A stretch of 22,446 nt of DNA from an uncultured Collinsella sp. (GTDB taxonomy: Bacteria; Actinomycetota; Coriobacteriia; Coriobacteriales; Coriobacteriaceae): positions 1-22,446 of the forward strand of contig CATYLC010000027.1 of NCBI GenBank assembly GCA_958408685.1. The letters run 5' to 3'. Made by a program: the position numbers and the translations under genes. Below are positions 9,986-16,041 of this stretch, in pieces (position 1 is the first letter of the stretch; every line of letters starts with the position of its first letter). Under the pieces are notes generated by a model. It did no database searches. It was not told the DNA's origin and saw only the letters and a program-made list of their open reading frames with translations.

Positions 9986-10395
9986 AGGTAGGCCACCTCG
10001 GTCTCGAGCCTTCGGCAGCGCTCCTCGAGCTCCTCCTCGCGGGTCCGCGGCCTCGCCTTGGAACCGCTCGGCCGGCCCTTGGGCCTCGGGCGCAGGGCCT
10101 CCGCGCCGCCCCGGCGGTAGAGCGCGCACCATCTCTTGAGCGGCGCCAAGGACATGACCCCGAACGCCTCCATGGCGTCCCGCTTGCTCATGCCGCCGTC
10201 GACCACGGCCGAGGCGGCGGCGACCTTCTGCTCGTATGTGTACCTGGCCTGCTTGCCGTCCATGGATAGCAGCACCTCGCTTCCGAACGACCGGTATACG
10301 TAGAGCCATTGTCTCACGGTGTCGCGCGGGACCGACAGCGCCTTCGCCGCCGAGACCTTGAACTGCCTGTCGTATCGCTTTCTTCTTTGGGTCAT
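9946..10395 (-). CDS. IS150-type transposase, OrfA (DNA-binding part)
   Basis: 149-residue protein containing helix-turn-helix segments (about 17-35, KALSVPRDTVRQWLYVYRSF, and 55-90, MSKRDAMEAFG with LKRWCALYRRGG). A charged coiled-coil follows (EEELEERCRRLETEVAYLKKLRALVE), the OrfA zipper used for multimerisation. The ATG at 10395 is preferred over the GTG three codons earlier because AAAGG lies 8 bp before it. It ends 10 codons after the slippery run. Its role is recognition of the terminal repeats, alone or as the front of the OrfAB transposase. Confidence 0.9.
   Translation of the reverse strand: MTQRRKRYDRQFKVSAAKALSVPRDTVRQWLYVYRSFGSEVLLSMDGKQARYTYEQKVAAASAVVDGGMSKRDAMEAFGVMSLAPLKRWCALYRRGGAEALRPRPKGRPSGSKARPRTREEELEERCRRLETEVAYLKKLRALVERDGL
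9979..9985 (-). promoter_or_regulatory. Programmed -1 frameshift site (A AAA AAA)
   Basis: On the minus strand seven A residues fall so that orfA reads CTA AAA AAA TTG while orfB reads CCT AAA AAA ATT. This is the classic A AAA AAA heptamer used by IS3-family elements to make the OrfAB fusion. The resulting junction reads EVAYLKK then IACPGREG. A downstream stimulatory structure was not modelled. Confidence 0.85.
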
Positions 10396-10450
10396 CTTGA
10401 ACACCTTTCGCTCTTAACTAGGTGTCCAATTCATCATACCCACTCCAAAA

Positions 10451-10484
10451 GCCTCCCATTTCTCATGTCCAAGAAATGGGAGGC
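10451..10484. repeat. Perfect 13-bp hairpin overlapping the IS right end
   Basis: GCCTCCCATTTCT (10451-10463) is the exact complement of AGAAATGGGAGGC (10472-10484) around an 8-base loop. One arm is part of the right terminal repeat and the other lies just inside the element, upstream of orfA. The hairpin would form in any transcript entering from outside and could shield the transposase from read-through expression, a strategy known from other IS elements. Confidence 0.75.
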
Positions 10485-10490
10485 AGTTCA

Positions 10491-10538
10491 CGGCAGCTGG
10501 GGACGTTCCTTATGTGTCGGCACCCAGGGACACTCCTT
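10491..10538. repeat. Right half of the IS-split palindrome
   Basis: Begins with the second CGG target copy (10491-10493) and continues GGCAGCTGGGGACGTTCCTT (10492-10511), complementary at 17 of 20 positions to 9014-9033. Outer pairing extends to CCTT at 10535-10538. It marks the IS target as the centre of a pre-existing palindrome. Confidence 0.7.
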
Positions 10539-10834
10539 GCGGGTTTGCGACCGATTTGCTCGTTTGTCGACGTACGGGTGTTCATTTGTCGACTTCTTGG
10601 GCTGTGGTCACCTGTTGTTTCTGTGGTGGCAGCGGGCATCTGGCTCAAAAGGGCGGGCGTGCCGTCTATGTTTACCTGCGGTTTTGTTGCGGTGCGCATT
10701 TTCGGTCAAGCATCCCGTCAAGTGTTTGGTCAGCAGTTGGTTTGCAGCCGGAGGCCTATTTTGTCCGTGCTGACAGTGGCTGCCCACTCTCCTCGTAAGC
10801 TCAAATTGAGGTTCATCAGTTTGAGGAGGATGCC
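10539..10834. other. Noncoding stretch with spaced TTTGTCGAC repeats
   Basis: No frame here has codon bias like the neighbouring genes, and overlapping open frames on both strands look accidental. The visible structure is TTTGTCGAC at 10563-10571 and again at 10585-10593, 22 bp apart, about two helical turns on the same DNA face. A short dyad CTCAAATTGAG lies at 10800-10810, just before the ribosome site of the next gene. The stretch probably carries that gene's promoter, but no convincing -35/-10 pair was found. Confidence 0.4.
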
Positions 10835-11542
10835 ATGACTGACCACGTTTTAGACCGAGCGCATCTGGCCGAAGCCGTCGGCAACGATATTGCCGACATG
10901 GCCCATTTTTGGATGCTGCGGAAGTTTCAGTTTTTGGAGCCGGCGCGCGAGCAGTTCGAGATCATTGTCGACCCATGGCTCGGCTATTGCGAGAAACCTT
11001 CTCAAAACGAAATCATGGCCTACAACATGGCATTTACCGATTGGCTGCTCTTTGAGCGCCCCTATCGCCATGGCAAGACGCTGCTCGAGCTGTATGTTGA
11101 CGAGCCGCCGGCATCGCTTTCGCCTGCCTCGCTCAAGCGGCTCGAGCAGGTACGCGACACGCAGTATTTCTCGCGCTTTGGCATTTTGGACAAGGATCCT
11201 GCGAACGGCATGGTTGCGCTGAAGGATACGCGCACCGACCGTCGCTTTGATGTCTACGACCCGCATATCGTGCAAAAGGAGCATTGGAGCGACGGCGCGA
11301 TTGCGGTACGCCTCGCCTGCGTCGACGATGTCTGGCTGACGGCGGGACAGCTCTATCTGTATGACATCGCGTGCCTGAGTGACACGGCGGTCGACGGGCC
11401 GGGCGCGGTGCATCCGGAGGACCTGCAGGACGGCTTTGACACCTCGTGCATCAGCTTCTTCTTGCGTCTGGTCCGCGACATCATGGGCGCCCAGGGGCGG
11501 TACGTAAAGTCCCTCAACATCTACGAGCAGGAGTGGGAGTAG
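10835..11542 (+). CDS. Hypothetical protein, family not recognised
   Basis: 235-residue soluble protein without signal peptide or membrane segment. GGAGGA (10825-10830) precedes the ATG by 4 bp. It is acidic and rich in aromatic residues, with blocks such as MAHFWMLRKFQFLEPAREQF, MAFTDWLLFERPYRHGK, LLELYVDEPP and a C-terminal FFLRLVRDIMGAQGRY. The N-terminal half looks helical. The middle (FSRFGILDKDPANGMVALKD, FDVYDP) looks like a small beta domain. No catalytic motif stands out. It stands alone, with its 3' end 36 bp from palindrome array 2 and no T-tract terminator. Codon use matches its neighbours, so it is a genuine gene, but the function is unknown. Confidence 0.8.
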   Translation: MTDHVLDRAHLAEAVGNDIADMAHFWMLRKFQFLEPAREQFEIIVDPWLGYCEKPSQNEIMAYNMAFTDWLLFERPYRHGKTLLELYVDEPPASLSPASLKRLEQVRDTQYFSRFGILDKDPANGMVALKDTRTDRRFDVYDPHIVQKEHWSDGAIAVRLACVDDVWLTAGQLYLYDIACLSDTAVDGPGAVHPEDLQDGFDTSCISFFLRLVRDIMGAQGRYVKSLNIYEQEWE

Positions 11543-11578
11543 GGGATGTGACTGGTGTCGCCCTACTGCCTTGACTTT

Positions 11579-11874
11579 GTCTCAATCTGTAACGTTTAGG
11601 GACAAAAAACCGGTCTACCTGTTACAGATTGAGACGAACGCTTGGGCGCCGCTGGTTTGTCTAAATCTGTAACGTTTGGGGGGCTGGAGAACGTCTAACT
11701 GTTACAGAACGAGACGTTTGGCACCTGGTTGGGGGAATGTCTCAATCTGTAACATCTACAGGCCCAAATTCGACCTACCTGTTACAGATTGAGACAAAGG
11801 TTGGCGGCTGCCGAAAGATCTTGTTCTGTAACAACTAGAGGCTCAAAGATTGTCTTCCTGTTACAGATCAAGAC
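11579..11874. repeat. Palindrome array 2: four 57-bp elements
   Basis: Elements at 11579-11635, 11659-11715, 11739-11795 and 11818-11874, with starts 80, 80 and 79 bp apart. Element 1 pairs fully apart from one G-U at the loop edge. Element 3 (GTCTCAATCTGTAACA) is perfect. Element 2 (left GTCTAAATCTGTAACG, right TGTTACAGAACGAGAC) is the most diverged full copy in the window. Element 4 (left ATCTTGTTCTGTAACA) has two mismatches. Gaps are 23, 23 and 22 bp. This is the largest array here and takes up nearly all of the 358-bp gap between genes, leaving little room for a separate promoter for the downstream gene. Confidence 0.92.
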
Positions 11875-11900
11875 ATTTGTCAGCGGAGGCAACAGCGGCG

Positions 11901-12971
11901 ATGGTCCATTTGTCCGATGTGGTGGTGATAGAAGTGTCTAATGCCGTTTTTAAACACAAGCACGTAACACGTAACACCTTGGCGCGGAATAGGATGCTTG
12001 CCAGGCTCACGGAGGCGGCTGAACAAGGCGTGCTGCTTGTGACGCACGACAATGCCGAGCTCATGTGGCTGCGGCGCCATGTGGGAACCGATGATATTGC
12101 GGAGCCCGAGCCGTATCTGTTCTGCTTTCAACATGATTGGGTTGTACTGACGCCGGCGGAGCGAGCGTTGCGTACCATCAAAGGGCTTGCAGAGTTTCAT
12201 CCCGATTGGGCGTTTTGGGGCTATGACGCGGCGCTTTTGTGGGGTCTGGAGGTGCCGAATGATCTGCTCGGGCCACGATATCTTGTTAAGACAGGTTGCT
12301 CGGTGACGCTTAGTGCAGGATGTAGGCTGTTGCGTCCGCAGGCGGCGGGTGCGCTTGAACAAGTCGATGGCGTGCGGGTGACGCCGTTTTGGCGCACGGT
12401 GGAGGATTGTCTGCTGCGTGCGCCGTTCTCCTACGGGTTGGCGATTGCCGATTCTGCGCTGCGGGCGAAGGGCATGTCACGCGACGACCTCTGCGAACGG
12501 CTCCAGGCCGATTGCGAGGGCAGGCGAGGGTATCGCAGAGCTCAGGTGATTGCGTCGTATGCGGACGGGCTGTCCGAAAACGGTGGCGAGTCTCGGTTCC
12601 GAGCGTTCTTTATTGCATATGGCTTTCCGGTTCCGGAGTTGCAGGTGGAGTTTCGCGATTCGCTCGATTCGAGCCAGGTGTTTCGGGTCGATTATTTCTG
12701 GAGGCTCGAGGACGGGACGTGCGTGATTGGCGAGCTCGACGGAAAGGGGAAGTATACCTTGCAGAACGGCGAGGATTGGGAGTCTGTCGACCCGTTCGTG
12801 GCAGAACGTCAACGGGAGTCCCATCTGACAATGCTCGGGCATAAGGTGCTTCGGTTTACGTTTAACGAACTCAAAGACCCGGGGAAGCTGGTCGAGAAAA
12901 TGAGGCTGGCGGGTATTCCTCGGCAGGCAAAATTGGCTGAGGAGTGGAGACGCCAGTGGTATGGGCGCTGA
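11901..12971 (+). CDS. AbiEi-like/DUF559 protein with Vsr-type nuclease fold
   Basis: 356-residue protein. The C-terminal third (about 228-340) reads as a DUF559/Vsr-like PD-(D/E)xK fold: E230 in ESRFRAFF, D264 in RVDYFW, then E278-L-D280-G-K282 in GELDGKGKY, then a helix (ERQRESHLTMLGHKVLRFT). The N-terminal part resembles AbiEi-type (type IV antitoxin) proteins (ARLTEAAEQGVLLVT, LTPAERALRTIKGLAEFHPDWAFWGYDAALLWGLEVP). Such combined proteins are common in actinobacteria, with no agreed function. The start at ATG 11901 has GGAGG (11885-11889) 11 bp before it; an upstream in-frame TTG lies inside a palindrome arm and is rejected. The gene starts 26 bp after array 2 and stops 8 bp before array 3. 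No AbiEii-type toxin partner is adjacent. Nuclease activity is inferred from residues only. Confidence 0.75.
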   Translation: MVHLSDVVVIEVSNAVFKHKHVTRNTLARNRMLARLTEAAEQGVLLVTHDNAELMWLRRHVGTDDIAEPEPYLFCFQHDWVVLTPAERALRTIKGLAEFHPDWAFWGYDAALLWGLEVPNDLLGPRYLVKTGCSVTLSAGCRLLRPQAAGALEQVDGVRVTPFWRTVEDCLLRAPFSYGLAIADSALRAKGMSRDDLCERLQADCEGRRGYRRAQVIASYADGLSENGGESRFRAFFIAYGFPVPELQVEFRDSLDSSQVFRVDYFWRLEDGTCVIGELDGKGKYTLQNGEDWESVDPFVAERQRESHLTMLGHKVLRFTFNELKDPGKLVEKMRLAGIPRQAKLAEEWRRQWYGR

Positions 12972-12979
12972 GAGGTTTT

Positions 12980-13117
12980 GTCTCAATCTGTAACGTTTAG
13001 AGGTTATTTGAGCTCGTAACTGTTACAGATCGAGACAAACCGGTGAAGCGTCGACCGAATGTTTTGATCTGTAACAGCAAGGGGCCCAACAACCCTGTAC
13101 CTGTTACAGATCGAGAC
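12980..13117. repeat. Palindrome array 3: two 57-bp elements
   Basis: Elements at 12980-13036 and 13061-13117, starts 81 bp apart. Element 1 (left GTCTCAATCTGTAACG) has one A-C mismatch and one G-U. Element 2 (left GTTTTGATCTGTAACA, right TGTTACAGATCGAGAC) differs from perfect pairing only by two U-G pairs. The outer flanks TTT and AAA extend the pairing of element 1 to 19 bp. It begins 8 bp after the stop of the nuclease-like gene. Confidence 0.9.
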
Positions 13118-13221
13118 ATTTCCCTGGTGTCGCTGGGGTGGGACTGCAACGTATTCCGTCCCCCACATCCCCTCTTCCCTCCGTTAACCGATGCGTCTGC
13201 AGCAATCCAGCGGGACTAGGT

Positions 13222-13241
13222 GATAATGAACAAATGTTCAT
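13222..13241 (+). promoter_or_regulatory. Candidate -10 and operator for the amidohydrolase
   Basis: GATAAT (13222-13227) could be a -10 box, with no clear -35. It overlaps the perfect dyad ATGAAC-AAAT-GTTCAT (13226-13241), 25 bp before the ATG. Such a palindrome over a promoter start is a typical site for a TetR- or MarR-type repressor, but no such regulator is encoded nearby. Confidence 0.4.
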
Positions 13242-13266
13242 GTTAATCGTGAGGGAGGAGCTCGAT

Positions 13267-14637
13267 ATGGCGTCTGCCGATCGTTCCACGTTGTTTATCA
13301 ATGCGACCATTCTGGATGGTTCGGAGCATATGGAGCCGCAGCCCGACATGGCCGTGGCCGTTGAGCGCGGTGTCATCACGTGGATGGGGCCGAGTGCTGT
13401 GGCGCAGGCGCCTGCAGGTGCCGAGGTCATCGATCTGGCAGGTGCGTATCTCATGCCAGGCCTCATCAATATGCATGTGCATCTGTGCGGTTCGGGCAAG
13501 CCGGTTTCGGCGGGCGATGCAGGCGCGCTGATGAAGAAGCTCGATAATCCCGTGGGGCGCGCCATCGTCCGCCACATCCTCAAAGGCAGCGCCCAACAGC
13601 AGCTGGCAAGCGGCGTGACCACGGTGCGCGGCGCGGGCGACCCACTGTTTGCCGACATCGCCGTTCGTAATGCCATCGACGCCGGCAAGTATCAAGGTCC
13701 TCGCCTGGTGGCGCCGGGAACGGGCGTCACGGTTCCGGGCGGCCATGGTGCGGGCTTGTTCGCCCAGGTGGCAAACAGTCCCGCCGAGGCAGCCGAACAG
13801 GTGCGCGACCTGTATGCGCGCGGTGCCGACGTCATCAAGCTGTTCGTAACGGGCGGCGTGTTCGACGCCACCGAGGTGGGCGAGCCGGGCGTGCTGCGCA
13901 TGCCGGTCGAGGTTGCCACGGCGGCGTGCAAGGCTGCGCACGAGGTGAGCCTGCCGGTTATGGCCCATGTCGAGAGTACCGAGGGCGTGAAGGCCGCGCT
14001 TGAGGCCGGCGTTGACACGATTGAGCACGGCGCTCCGTTGACGCCCGAGATTCTGGAGCTGTACCGTGGCGCCGCGGGCACGCAACTCGAGGGGCGTGCG
14101 CCCAGTGTTACCTGCACTATCAGCCCGGCGCTGCCGTTTGTATTGCTCGACCCGAAAAAGACCCATTCGACCGATACGCAAAAGAAGAACGGCGACATCG
14201 TGTGCTCGGGCATCATCGAGAGTGCTCGTGCCGCACTGGAAGCTGGCGTTAAGGTGGGCCTTGGTACGGACTCGAGCTGCCCGTTCGTGACGCAGTACGA
14301 CATGTGGCGTGAGGTGGCCTATTTTGCCAAGTATGTCGGCGTGAGCAACGCCTTCGCGCTGCATACGGCCACGCAGGTCAATGCCGAGCTGCTGGGGCTG
14401 GGCGGCGAGACCGGCATGATCGAGTGCGGTAAGGCCGCCGATATCCTGGTGACGCGCGAGAACCCGCTCGATGACCTGTGCGCACTGCGTGAGCCGACGC
14501 ACGTGATGTGTCGCGGTGATCTGGTACGCAAGCTCAAGGTGAAGCGTATTCCCGAGGTGGACGCCGAGCTCGACGCGATTATGACCATGCCTGCCGAAGC
14601 GCTTGCCGAGGAGCTGGCCCGCGACGGCGTGGCATAG
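13267..14637 (+). CDS. Metal-dependent amidohydrolase
   Basis: 456-residue cytoplasmic enzyme of the amidohydrolase superfamily (imidazolonepropionase / Xaa-Pro dipeptidase-like branch). The metal-site set is complete: H70 and H72 in MHVHL, a Lys suited to carboxylation (K191 in DVIKLFVTGG), H234 in MAHVES, H254 in IEHGA and D335 in GLGTDSSCPF. The beta-sandwich parts are at both ends (NATILDG, then CGKAADILVTRENPLDDL). The ATG at 13267 has GGGAGGAG ending 6 bp before it; earlier in-frame starts lie in noncoding sequence. The substrate is not evident; cyclic amides, dipeptides or hydantoin-like compounds are all possible. The gene stands alone between palindrome array 3 and a strong terminator, with its own possible operator. 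Confidence 0.9.
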   Translation: MASADRSTLFINATILDGSEHMEPQPDMAVAVERGVITWMGPSAVAQAPAGAEVIDLAGAYLMPGLINMHVHLCGSGKPVSAGDAGALMKKLDNPVGRAIVRHILKGSAQQQLASGVTTVRGAGDPLFADIAVRNAIDAGKYQGPRLVAPGTGVTVPGGHGAGLFAQVANSPAEAAEQVRDLYARGADVIKLFVTGGVFDATEVGEPGVLRMPVEVATAACKAAHEVSLPVMAHVESTEGVKAALEAGVDTIEHGAPLTPEILELYRGAAGTQLEGRAPSVTCTISPALPFVLLDPKKTHSTDTQKKNGDIVCSGIIESARAALEAGVKVGLGTDSSCPFVTQYDMWREVAYFAKYVGVSNAFALHTATQVNAELLGLGGETGMIECGKAADILVTRENPLDDLCALREPTHVMCRGDLVRKLKVKRIPEVDAELDAIMTMPAEALAEELARDGVA

Positions 14638-14670
14638 GTGTGACAAAGGGACAGCTCCGTTGTCGCATAC

Positions 14671-14708
14671 AAAAAGCCGAGGTCTCAACACGAGGCCTCG
14701 GCTTTTTT
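14671..14708. terminator. Bidirectional rho-independent terminator
   Basis: GCCGAGG (14676-14682) pairs with CCTCGGC (14696-14702), followed by six T (14703-14708) and preceded by five A (14671-14675). It can therefore stop transcription of the amidohydrolase from the left and of the convergent zinc-ribbon gene from the right. Confidence 0.9.
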
Positions 14709-14727
14709 CGAACAAATACTTAAGACT

Positions 14728-14755
14728 GGGACAAACAAACCTGATTAATTGTCCC
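14728..14755. repeat. Short GGGACAA/TTGTCCC inverted repeat
   Basis: GGGACAA (14728-14734) and TTGTCCC (14749-14755) form a 7-bp stem just past the stop of the minus-strand gene at 14767. The GGGACA/TGTCCC core also occurs in the IS-split palindrome and near 15340-15376, so it may be a shared intergenic motif. Confidence 0.45.
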
Positions 14756-14766
14756 GCGTGCAGGCG

Positions 14767-15240
14767 CTAGGAGCGGGTTTCCATCTTGGCGTGGCACTTG
14801 GGGCAGGTGACGCGAATCTTGCCCTTGCCCTTGGGGACGGAGAGCATCTGGCCGCAGTTGGGGCACTTGAGGTATGCCGTGGTCTTGCGACCCTTCCACA
14901 TCTTCTTGGCCGTGCGCTTGGCACGCTCAAAGTCTTCCTTGCTGGTGCCGGCTGCGCGTGAGGTGCTGGCCGCTGCAGCACCGCCGCCCAAGCTGGCGAC
15001 GAACTTGCCCAAGCCGGGAACATTGGCGGTCGTGGCGACAAAGGCCTCGTTCTCCTTGCGACGTGCATCGATATTTTTGGACAGGCCGCGCAGCACGCCA
15101 ATCACGATTACGGCGATGGCAATCCAGCTGAGCCACTGGATGCGGGCTATCGATCCGATCATCGCGATGACGATGCCGGCAAAACCCATCACGATGGTGA
15201 GCTCATCGGCGCCATTGCGACCCTTCATAAAGTCATTCAT
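14767..15240 (-). CDS. Small membrane protein with C-terminal zinc ribbon
   Basis: 157-residue protein. Two hydrophobic segments lie near residues 15-34 (TIVMGFAGIVIAMIGSIARI) and 37-56 (WLSWIAIAVIVIGVLRGL). A charged linker follows, with a Gly/Ala stretch (LGGGAAAASTSRAAG). The end is a zinc ribbon with two CPxC knuckles (CPNCGQML and CPKCHAKM) spaced 17 residues apart. The ATG at 15240 has AAAGG 8 bp upstream. The layout suggests a membrane hairpin with both termini in the cytoplasm and a zinc ribbon for protein or nucleic-acid contact. This is a widespread layout of unknown function. It is convergent with the amidohydrolase gene and transcribed in the same direction as the copper operon, but the 146-bp gap with repeats suggests a separate unit. 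Confidence 0.8.
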   Translation of the reverse strand: MNDFMKGRNGADELTIVMGFAGIVIAMIGSIARIQWLSWIAIAVIVIGVLRGLSKNIDARRKENEAFVATTANVPGLGKFVASLGGGAAAASTSRAAGTSKEDFERAKRTAKKMWKGRKTTAYLKCPNCGQMLSVPKGKGKIRVTCPKCHAKMETRS

Positions 15241-15293
15241 GCAAATTGCCTTTCGTTCGATATACTGCACGCCTTTATACCCGATTTAGAGCA

Positions 15294-15376
15294 AGGGGGA
15301 CATGTTAATCTGCACCAAGGTGGTGCAAACATGCCTGTCCCCGGAACACCAAGACGGTGCAAAGAAGTCTGTCCCC
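15294..15376. repeat. Tandem 30-bp repeat with nested hairpins
   Basis: Two copies (15313-15342 and 15347-15376), period 34 bp, match at 25 of 30 positions. Each runs from CACCAAG through GGTGCAAA to CTGTCCCC. The first copy also folds with GGGGGACATG upstream and has an internal GCACC/GGTGC stem. It ends 10 bp past the csoR stop. There is no T-tract, so it is not a standard terminator. Confidence 0.6.
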
Positions 15377-15386
15377 AATGCCCCAA

Positions 15387-15659
15387 TTACTTGGAGAGCT
15401 TGTCGACGACGCGTTCGATCTCGGCGAGCTTGGCGGCTTTGAGGTCTTCGTCGCCCGATTCGATTGCAGAAGTCACGCAGCCCTCGATATGCGCCTTGAG
15501 CACGTCGGCGTTAATGCGCGCGAGGAGCGCCTGTGTGGCCATGAGCTGCGTGGAAATATCGACGCAGTAGCGGTCCTCCTCGACCATCCGCAAGATGCCG
15601 TCGATCTGGCCGCGTGCCGTCTTGAGCATGCGGGTCACCGATTTGTGGTCTGCCATCAT
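15387..15659 (-). CDS. csoR: CsoR-type copper-sensing repressor
   Basis: 90-residue helical repressor of the CsoR/RcnR (DUF156) family. It binds DNA without metal and lets go when Cu(I) fills the site. The three expected ligands are visible: C32 in RYCVDI, H57 and C61 in AHIEGC, the C-H-C pattern of copper sensors. The first helix (SVTRMLKTARGQIDGILRMVEED) is the family signature. Two ATG codons are adjacent; the outer one (15659) lies 6 bp after GAGGA, and the inner (15656) is equally possible. It is the last gene of the copper operon, with a perfect 24-bp inverted repeat just upstream. It probably represses the copA promoter, where a GC-rich CsoR-like box is present, and so its own expression too. 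Confidence 0.92.
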   Translation of the reverse strand: MMADHKSVTRMLKTARGQIDGILRMVEEDRYCVDISTQLMATQALLARINADVLKAHIEGCVTSAIESGDEDLKAAKLAEIERVVDKLSK

Positions 15660-15701
15660 GGCGGGTCCTCGTTTCTGGTCGATCTTCCGGATGCCCCCGT
15701 C

Positions 15702-15768
15702 AGTTGCGGTGAAATACGGACTGTTTAAAGGCCTAGGGCGGCTCAACAGTCCGTATTTCACCGCAACT
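15702..15768. repeat. Perfect 24-bp inverted repeat between copZ and csoR
   Basis: Arms 15702-15725 and 15745-15768 are exact complements over 24 bp (core GGTGAAATACGGACTGTT) with a 19-base loop. It starts 26 bp after the copZ stop and ends about 43 bp before csoR. No T-tract follows in either direction. It differs in sequence from the 57-bp family. In mRNA it would form a very stable hairpin that could adjust relative expression or stability of csoR versus copA-copZ. It could equally be a recently inserted palindromic repeat. Confidence 0.9.
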
Positions 15769-15794
15769 TCTGAGGATTGAGTAGGCAGCGACTG

Positions 15795-16016
15795 CTATGC
15801 GGCGGTCACCGAAAGGGCGTGGAACTTCTCGCCGGCACCCTCGACGGCGGCAGTGAGCTGTTCAGCGGTCACGGTGTCGGCGCACTCCACCTGTACGGTC
15901 TGAGTCTCGTGATCGGCATCGGCGTCGGTCACGCCGGCAACGTTGAGCAGCGCCGTCTCGACGGTGGCGTCGCAATGGCCGCACATGAGGCCGGAAGTCT
16001 TGATTGTGTAACGCAT
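15795..16016 (-). CDS. copZ: CopZ-like copper chaperone (HMA domain)
   Basis: 73-residue single heavy-metal-associated domain that carries Cu(I) in the cytoplasm and hands it to the CopA ATPase. The metal loop is GLMCGHC with C12 and C15, in the beta-alpha-beta-beta-alpha-beta fold order expected (DATVETALLNVAGV, then TVQVECADTVTAEQLTAAVEGAG). The ATG at 16016 has GGGAGGA 6 bp before it; the longer open frame running upstream lies in the intergenic hairpin and is not coding. It is the middle gene of copA-copZ-csoR, 147 bp after copA. Confidence 0.92.
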   Translation of the reverse strand: MRYTIKTSGLMCGHCDATVETALLNVAGVTDADADHETQTVQVECADTVTAEQLTAAVEGAGEKFHALSVTAA

Positions 16017-16041
16017 GGGTATTCCTCCCTGTTGTGTCGGC

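Larger units (their letters stand above)
9036..10490 (-). mobile_element. Complete IS3-family (IS150-type) insertion sequence
   Basis: A 1455-bp element with imperfect 24-bp terminal inverted repeats, left 9036-9059 and right 10467-10490. Both begin TGAACTGC inward and end CTTGGAC, matching at 19 of 24 positions. A 3-bp target duplication CGG flanks it (9033-9035 and 10491-10493), as expected for IS3-family transposition. It encodes two overlapping frames on the minus strand, orfA and orfB, joined by an A7 slippery run. Intact ends, target duplication and both frames point to a recent, potentially active copy. Confidence 0.93.

Noticed and set aside
9152..9991. A 279-codon plus-strand open frame across the IS
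   Set aside because: Shadow of the transposase, whose DDE motifs, OrfA frame and slippery site are all on the minus strand.
10422..10838. A 138-codon open frame between the IS and the next gene
   Set aside because: It starts inside the IS end, overlaps the real start at 10835, and shows none of the codon bias of the neighbours.
11579..11874. A CRISPR array
   Set aside because: The repeats alternate in orientation, are only 16 bp, vary in the middle, and occur as 2-4 element groups in several gaps. There are no cas genes.
11850..11900. Upstream TTG start for the nuclease-like gene
   Set aside because: It lies inside the loop of a palindrome and has no ribosome site. ATG 11901 has GGAGG at a suitable distance.
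13243..14715. A 490-codon open frame antisense to the amidohydrolase
   Set aside because: Same codon-bias shadow. It also runs through the bidirectional terminator at 14671-14708, so it cannot be a normal gene.
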